Part shown: piece by piece, positions 7,228 through 9,197 of the stretch
How the letters are laid out: each line of letters opens with the position of its first letter
Position numbering within the stretch: the first letter of the stretch is position 1
Assembly: GCA_003503945.1 (NCBI GenBank)
Contig: DOCD01000047.1
Span: 1-9,197 of the forward strand
DNA length: 9,197 nt
From: Clostridiales bacterium
Lineage (GTDB): Bacteria > Bacillota > Clostridia > Christensenellales > Borkfalkiaceae
Direction of reading: 5' to 3'
Translations under genes and position numbers: made by a program
Notes under the pieces: model-generated
Seen by the model: the letters and a program-made list of their open reading frames with translations, nothing else
The model's database searches: none
What the model was told of the DNA's origin: nothing

Positions 7228-7254
7228 CGCAACCACAGGTTGCGCGATTTTTTT
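7228..7254 (+). terminator. Intrinsic terminator closing the 6S/hairpin unit
   Basis: CGCAACC (7228-7234) pairs with GGTTGCG (7238-7244) around an ACA loop. Seven T residues (7248-7254) follow. It gives the plus-strand unit a total length of about 500 nt from 6757. Confidence 0.75.
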
Positions 7255-7275
7255 GCGATTGCTAATCAAAGTTGG

Positions 7276-7304
7276 TTGAAAAAACGGATACGCCCTAATA
7301 TAAT
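7276..7304 (+). promoter_or_regulatory. Promoter of the structured leader and the membrane XRE gene
   Basis: TTGAAA at 7276-7281 and a perfect TATAAT at 7299-7304 are 17 bases apart. Transcription would start near 7311, 8 bases before the first arm of the leader's closing helix. No better promoter is seen between here and the ATG at 7611. Confidence 0.7.
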
Positions 7305-7310
7305 CGAAGC

Positions 7311-7600
7311 ATAAACTTAACCAGATAATTCCAAATCCGAACACGATTTTAAGATAAATTTTGGCTTATACTTCGTTAAGAGCGTTTGACGTACGTCCGT
7401 GTACGTCTGCGCGCCCTTGCCTCGTCTAATCTCAAAATTTATTACTTAAAATTGCTGCGCACCCTAACGTGCGTATTTGCAATTGATTTGTGTACGGCGT
7501 ACGCGAAGCTGTACAGAGACGTACTGCGAGCGGACGACGAACGAAAAGCGAGGCAAAGCCGCCGTTAGGGCGGGTTCGGGTTTGAAATCATCTGGTTTAC
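7311..7600 (+). ncRNA. Candidate structured 5' leader RNA of unknown class
   Basis: Three long helices are visible. P1 pairs 7319-7342 with 7574-7597: 24 positions, 21 Watson-Crick, one G-U, two mismatches. P2 pairs 7344-7363 with 7433-7454 over 20 bp with a 2-base bulge. P3 pairs CCCTAACG (7462-7469) with CGTTAGGG (7563-7570). They meet with almost no unpaired bases, forming a tight three-way junction. Inside P2 lies GACGTAC (7388-7394) / GTACGTC (7401-7407). Inside P3 lie a hairpin at 7508-7527 and a GCGG/CCGC stem (7530-7533/7559-7562). TTGCCTCG (7417-7424) in the P2 arm is complementary to CGAGGCAA (7549-7556) in the P3 arm, a possible kissing contact. P1 ends 3 bases before the GGAGG of the next gene. 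I recognise no known riboswitch. A palindromic mobile element with inverted ends is the main alternative. Short ORFs here lack ribosome sites. Confidence 0.6.
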
Positions 7601-7610
7601 GGAGGAACAA

Positions 7611-8579
7611 ATGAACATTTCTCAGAACTTGCAATATTTAAGAAAGCGCGATAAAATCACGCAGGAAGAGCTTGCCGACAGGTTGGGCGTTTCCAGACAG
7701 TCGGTTTCCAAGTGGGAAACGGGCGAAGCCTATCCCGAAACGGATAAATTAATAACCCTTTGCGATTTATTCGGCGTATCTTTGGACGAGCTTATGCGCA
7801 CAGACTTAACGGCAACCGTGAATATTTCGGAAGAGCCGAAGCCCAAAGCTTGCGACGGCGGAATTTTTGCCGCGGAAATGGATAAATTTTCCCGAGCGAT
7901 AGCGGCGGGGGTATTTCTGATATTGTTCGGCGTAGCGGTTTGCGTTGCGCTTGCGGGGTATTCGCTTATGGCTTCGGAAAAGTATTCAGAACTTATAAGC
8001 GTTATGGGTGCGGTAAGTGTTCTGCTTTTCGTTGCCGTAGCTGTTTTTCTGTTTATATATTTCGGTATAGAACACGACAGATTCCGCAAAGAACACAGCG
8101 TAATAGAATACGGTATGAGTGAAGATGAAATAAAAGCTTTTTCCAAAAAATTTACGCTGATGATGGCGGCGCTCGTATCCGGAATACTTGTCGGCGTTAT
8201 TCTTCTTGTAACAATGTCCGCGCTTATCGATGCGGAAATTATAAACACAAAAAATCAGGACGCCGTTTACTGCTTTGTTACCGCTGTGTTTTTTGTTATA
8301 CTTGCGGTTTGCGTTGGCGGACTTACTTACTACGGTATACAGCACTCTAAATACGACCTTGCAGAATACAATAAACAGACTAAAAAAGAGCTTAACCCTT
8401 CGCCGCGGTCAAAGCTTAAAGACGCGATTTGCGGCGCCGTAATGATGTTTGCAACCGCTTTGTTCCTTATTTTGGGTTTTGTAGGAGGGTGGTGGCACCC
8501 CGCGTGGGTCGTGTTCCCCGTCGGCGGCATTATCTGCGGCATAATCGGCGCGATAATGAACGCCAAAGACGACCATTAA
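7611..8579 (+). CDS. XRE-family DNA-binding domain fused to a six-segment membrane domain
   Basis: The protein has 322 residues. Residues about 7-62 form a classic XRE helix-turn-helix (ITQEELADRLGVSRQSVSKWETGEAYPETDKLITLCDLFGVSLDEL). After a short linker come about six hydrophobic segments: 96-119, 129-152, 181-204, 217-242, 272-292 and 297-317. There is no signal peptide, so the DNA-binding domain should face the cytoplasm. Membrane-attached XRE proteins of this layout are common in Firmicutes, and most have no assigned function. A one-component membrane sensor-regulator is the natural inference, but the signal and targets cannot be read. GGAGG at 7601-7605 lies 5 bases before the ATG. A structured leader of about 300 nt precedes it, and it ends 3 bases from the convergent small gene. 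Confidence 0.85.
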   Translation: MNISQNLQYLRKRDKITQEELADRLGVSRQSVSKWETGEAYPETDKLITLCDLFGVSLDELMRTDLTATVNISEEPKPKACDGGIFAAEMDKFSRAIAAGVFLILFGVAVCVALAGYSLMASEKYSELISVMGAVSVLLFVAVAVFLFIYFGIEHDRFRKEHSVIEYGMSEDEIKAFSKKFTLMMAALVSGILVGVILLVTMSALIDAEIINTKNQDAVYCFVTAVFFVILAVCVGGLTYYGIQHSKYDLAEYNKQTKKELNPSPRSKLKDAICGAVMMFATALFLILGFVGGWWHPAWVVFPVGGIICGIIGAIMNAKDDH

Positions 8580-8605
8580 AAGTTAAACTTCGGTGTCTTT
8601 TAATG
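8574..8605. terminator. Shared hairpin spanning both convergent stop codons
   Basis: CATTAAAAG (8574-8582) pairs with CTTTTAATG (8597-8605). The apex contains the stable tetraloop C-TTCG-G (8588-8593). Both the TAA at 8577-8579 and the minus-strand TAA at 8583-8585 lie inside it. Flanking T-runs are weak, so it is a plausible but non-classical bidirectional terminator. Confidence 0.45.
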
Positions 8606-8861
8606 CCCGTAAAATTTCTTTCAGATAATTAGAAATATCGTTTAATGCTTTTTTAATATCTTCCATACGTTTTTCGGTCAATACATTTTTAGGTTGCCAT
8701 AATTCGCAAGCAGTAAAATTGTTTATATATTTATTTGATTGCAGTTTTGTTAAATTTGTGTTTATGCAATGACCGCAACCGGTTACTACTTTAAAAATGC
8801 CGTGAATATTAACATAATGTTCAACATAAAACCCACAATTTCTGCAATTATTTTTTGTCAT
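8583..8861 (-). CDS. Small Cys-rich, probably zinc-binding protein of unknown function
   Basis: The protein has 92 residues. The N-terminal half has C6-x2-C9 (CRNCGFYVEHYV), then G-C29-G-H31-C32 (VVTGCGHC) and C52 (ACELWQP). This spacing suggests a small metal-binding fold and resembles short CxxC...GHC...ACE proteins that I recall as hypothetical genes in Firmicutes mobile DNA. The C-terminal third (about 64-90) is a charged amphipathic helix (MEDIKKALNDISNYLKEILRAL) that could mediate dimerisation or partner binding. There is no membrane segment. It is AT-rich compared with the operon genes. It is read divergently from the XRE gene at 8969, from a promoter overlapping operator O2. AAGGAAA lies about 10 bases before the ATG. 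I do not assign a function. Confidence 0.75.
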   Translation of the reverse strand: MTKNNCRNCGFYVEHYVNIHGIFKVVTGCGHCINTNLTKLQSNKYINNFTACELWQPKNVLTEKRMEDIKKALNDISNYLKEILRALKDTEV

Positions 8862-8876
8862 AAATTATATTTCCTT

Positions 8877-8895
8877 TTTACACATTTTGTGTAAA
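8877..8895. promoter_or_regulatory. Operator O1
   Basis: TTTACACA (8877-8884) and TGTGTAAA (8888-8895) form a perfect palindrome around TTT. The 17-bp core is 8878-8894. It covers the start of the leftward transcript and the rightward -35, so occupation should block both. Confidence 0.7.
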
Positions 8896-8905
8896 TAATT
8901 ATATT
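8877..8905 (+). promoter_or_regulatory. Rightward promoter of the small XRE gene
   Basis: TTTACA (8877-8882) and TATATT (8900-8905) are 17 bases apart. The -35 lies inside operator O1 and the -10 touches operator O2. Transcription would start near 8912. Confidence 0.5.
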
Positions 8906-8926
8906 ACACAATTCGTGTAAAGTCAA
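8898..8926 (-). promoter_or_regulatory. Leftward promoter of the small Cys-rich gene
   Basis: On the minus strand, TTGACT (plus 8921-8926) and TATAAT (plus 8898-8903) are separated by exactly 17 bases. Those 17 bases are operator O2. Transcription would start near 8891, with a leader of about 30 nt. Confidence 0.7.
8904..8920. promoter_or_regulatory. Operator O2
   Basis: TTACAC (8904-8909) and GTGTAA (8915-8920) are separated by 5 bases, the same 17-bp layout as O1. It fills the spacer of the leftward promoter and follows the rightward -10. Confidence 0.7.
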
Positions 8927-8932
8927 GCATTT

Positions 8933-8949
8933 TTTCACGAAATGTGTAA
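8933..8949. promoter_or_regulatory. Operator O3, imperfect copy
   Basis: TTTCACGAAATGTGTAA has the same 17-bp layout, with one half-site changed (TTTCAC for TTACAC). It lies downstream of the rightward start site and just before the XRE ribosome site. Centre-to-centre distances are about 26 (O1-O2) and 29 bases (O2-O3), so a weaker third site is plausible. Confidence 0.55.
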
Positions 8950-8968
8950 TAATAGAGGTATGAAGAAA

Positions 8969-9166
8969 ATGAATGTAAAATTAAAAGAATTACGTATACA
9001 ACGCGGCTTAACATTAAAAGAAGCGTCGGAAGCACTTAATCTTACTTTGAGTGCATATTCGAATTACGAACAAGGAATACGTGAACCGTCTGTCGAAATT
9101 ATAAAACGTATTCCTAAATTTTATGACGTATCATCGGATTATCTTTTGGGAATAGTTGATAACTAA
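8969..9166 (+). CDS. Small XRE-family transcriptional repressor
   Basis: From ATG 8969 the protein has 65 residues and is essentially one XRE helix-turn-helix: LKELRIQRGLTLKEASEALN, then LTLSAYSNYEQGIREPS, then the final helix IPKFYDVSSDYLLGIVDN. Such minimal Cro/CI-like proteins bind short palindromes as dimers. The three TTACAC..GTGTAA palindromes upstream are the obvious targets, giving autorepression together with control of the divergent gene (inference). In-frame ATGs also exist at 8942 and 8960. The first lies inside operator O3 and before the ribosome site, and the second is only 1 base from AGAGG (8954-8958). ATG 8969, 10 bases downstream, gives the best start. The AT-rich composition matches its neighbour and suggests shared acquisition. 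Confidence 0.85.
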   Translation: MNVKLKELRIQRGLTLKEASEALNLTLSAYSNYEQGIREPSVEIIKRIPKFYDVSSDYLLGIVDN

Positions 9167-9183
9167 ATTAAAAATAGTAAAAT
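9156..9183 (+). promoter_or_regulatory. Possible promoter for the element at the right edge
   Basis: TTGATA (9156-9161) and TAAAAT (9178-9183) are 16 bases apart, beginning inside the end of the XRE gene. The start would fall near 9190, which is where a tRNA-like sequence begins. Confidence 0.35.
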
Positions 9184-9189
9184 CCGCCC

Positions 9190-9197
9190 GAGCCATT
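9190..9197 (+). tRNA. Possible first 8 bases of a tRNA-Lys gene, cut by the window
   Basis: The window ends in GAGCCATT, which is the usual first 8 bases of Firmicutes tRNA-Lys (acceptor strand plus the start of TA/D arm). Eight bases can match by chance and no D loop, anticodon or partner strand is visible, so this is a pointer rather than a firm call. Confidence 0.3.

Noticed and set aside
7386..7568. 60-codon frame inside the structured leader, and a minus-strand frame at 7138-7344
   Set aside because: Neither has a ribosome site. Both lie over inverted repeats and give low-complexity products with no recognisable domain.
7311..7600. Retron msr/msd RNA
   Set aside because: Inverted repeats enclose the RNA, but no reverse transcriptase is encoded anywhere in the window and the next gene is an XRE-membrane protein.
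1..9197. CRISPR array, insertion sequence or transposase
   Set aside because: No regularly spaced direct repeats and no transposase or integrase reading frame were found on either strand.

Overview
The window looks like chromosomal DNA of a Gram-positive bacterium of the Clostridia type. The evidence is the Firmicutes-style order dnaG-rpoD-trmK-nif3-zinc-ribbon gene, purine-rich GGAG ribosome sites, and consensus TTGACA/TATAAT promoters with 17-base spacers. A finer placement cannot be supported from this sequence alone.

Positions 1-4955 hold a tightly packed plus-strand operon. DNA primase is cut by the left window edge. It is followed by the housekeeping sigma factor, a TrmK-like tRNA(m1A22) methyltransferase, a Nif3/YqfO-family metal protein and a coiled-coil C4 zinc-ribbon protein. 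Junctions overlap or are a few bases apart, so translational coupling is likely. The operon joins DNA replication, transcription and tRNA modification functions in the usual arrangement.

Positions 4956-5302 contain no gene. They hold a near-consensus promoter and an intrinsic terminator that bracket an RNA of about 90 nt, then the probable terminator of the convergent synthetase gene. Positions 5303-6634 (minus strand) encode an archaeal-type aspartyl-tRNA synthetase, probably the non-discriminating form, with its own promoter.

Positions 6691-7610 are almost 1 kb without a protein gene but full of RNA structure. A plus-strand promoter leads into a probable 6S RNA, closed by a 14-bp helix. 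Five strong hairpins follow, and then an intrinsic terminator ends the unit at about 7254. A second promoter (7276-7304) starts a leader of about 300 nt. That leader appears to fold into a compact three-way junction with a possible kissing interaction, and it ends 3 bases before the ribosome site of the next gene. This leader matches nothing I recognise and is the most interesting item here.

Positions 7611-8579 encode that next gene, an XRE-type DNA-binding domain fused to about six membrane segments. Positions 8583-9166 are a visibly AT-rich, probably acquired two-gene module: a small Cys-rich protein (minus) and a small XRE repressor (plus). They diverge from a control region with three copies of a 17-bp TTACAC..GTGTAA palindrome laid over two face-to-face promoters. 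The last 8 bases of the window look like the 5' end of a tRNA-Lys gene, which would fit an island boundary but cannot be confirmed.
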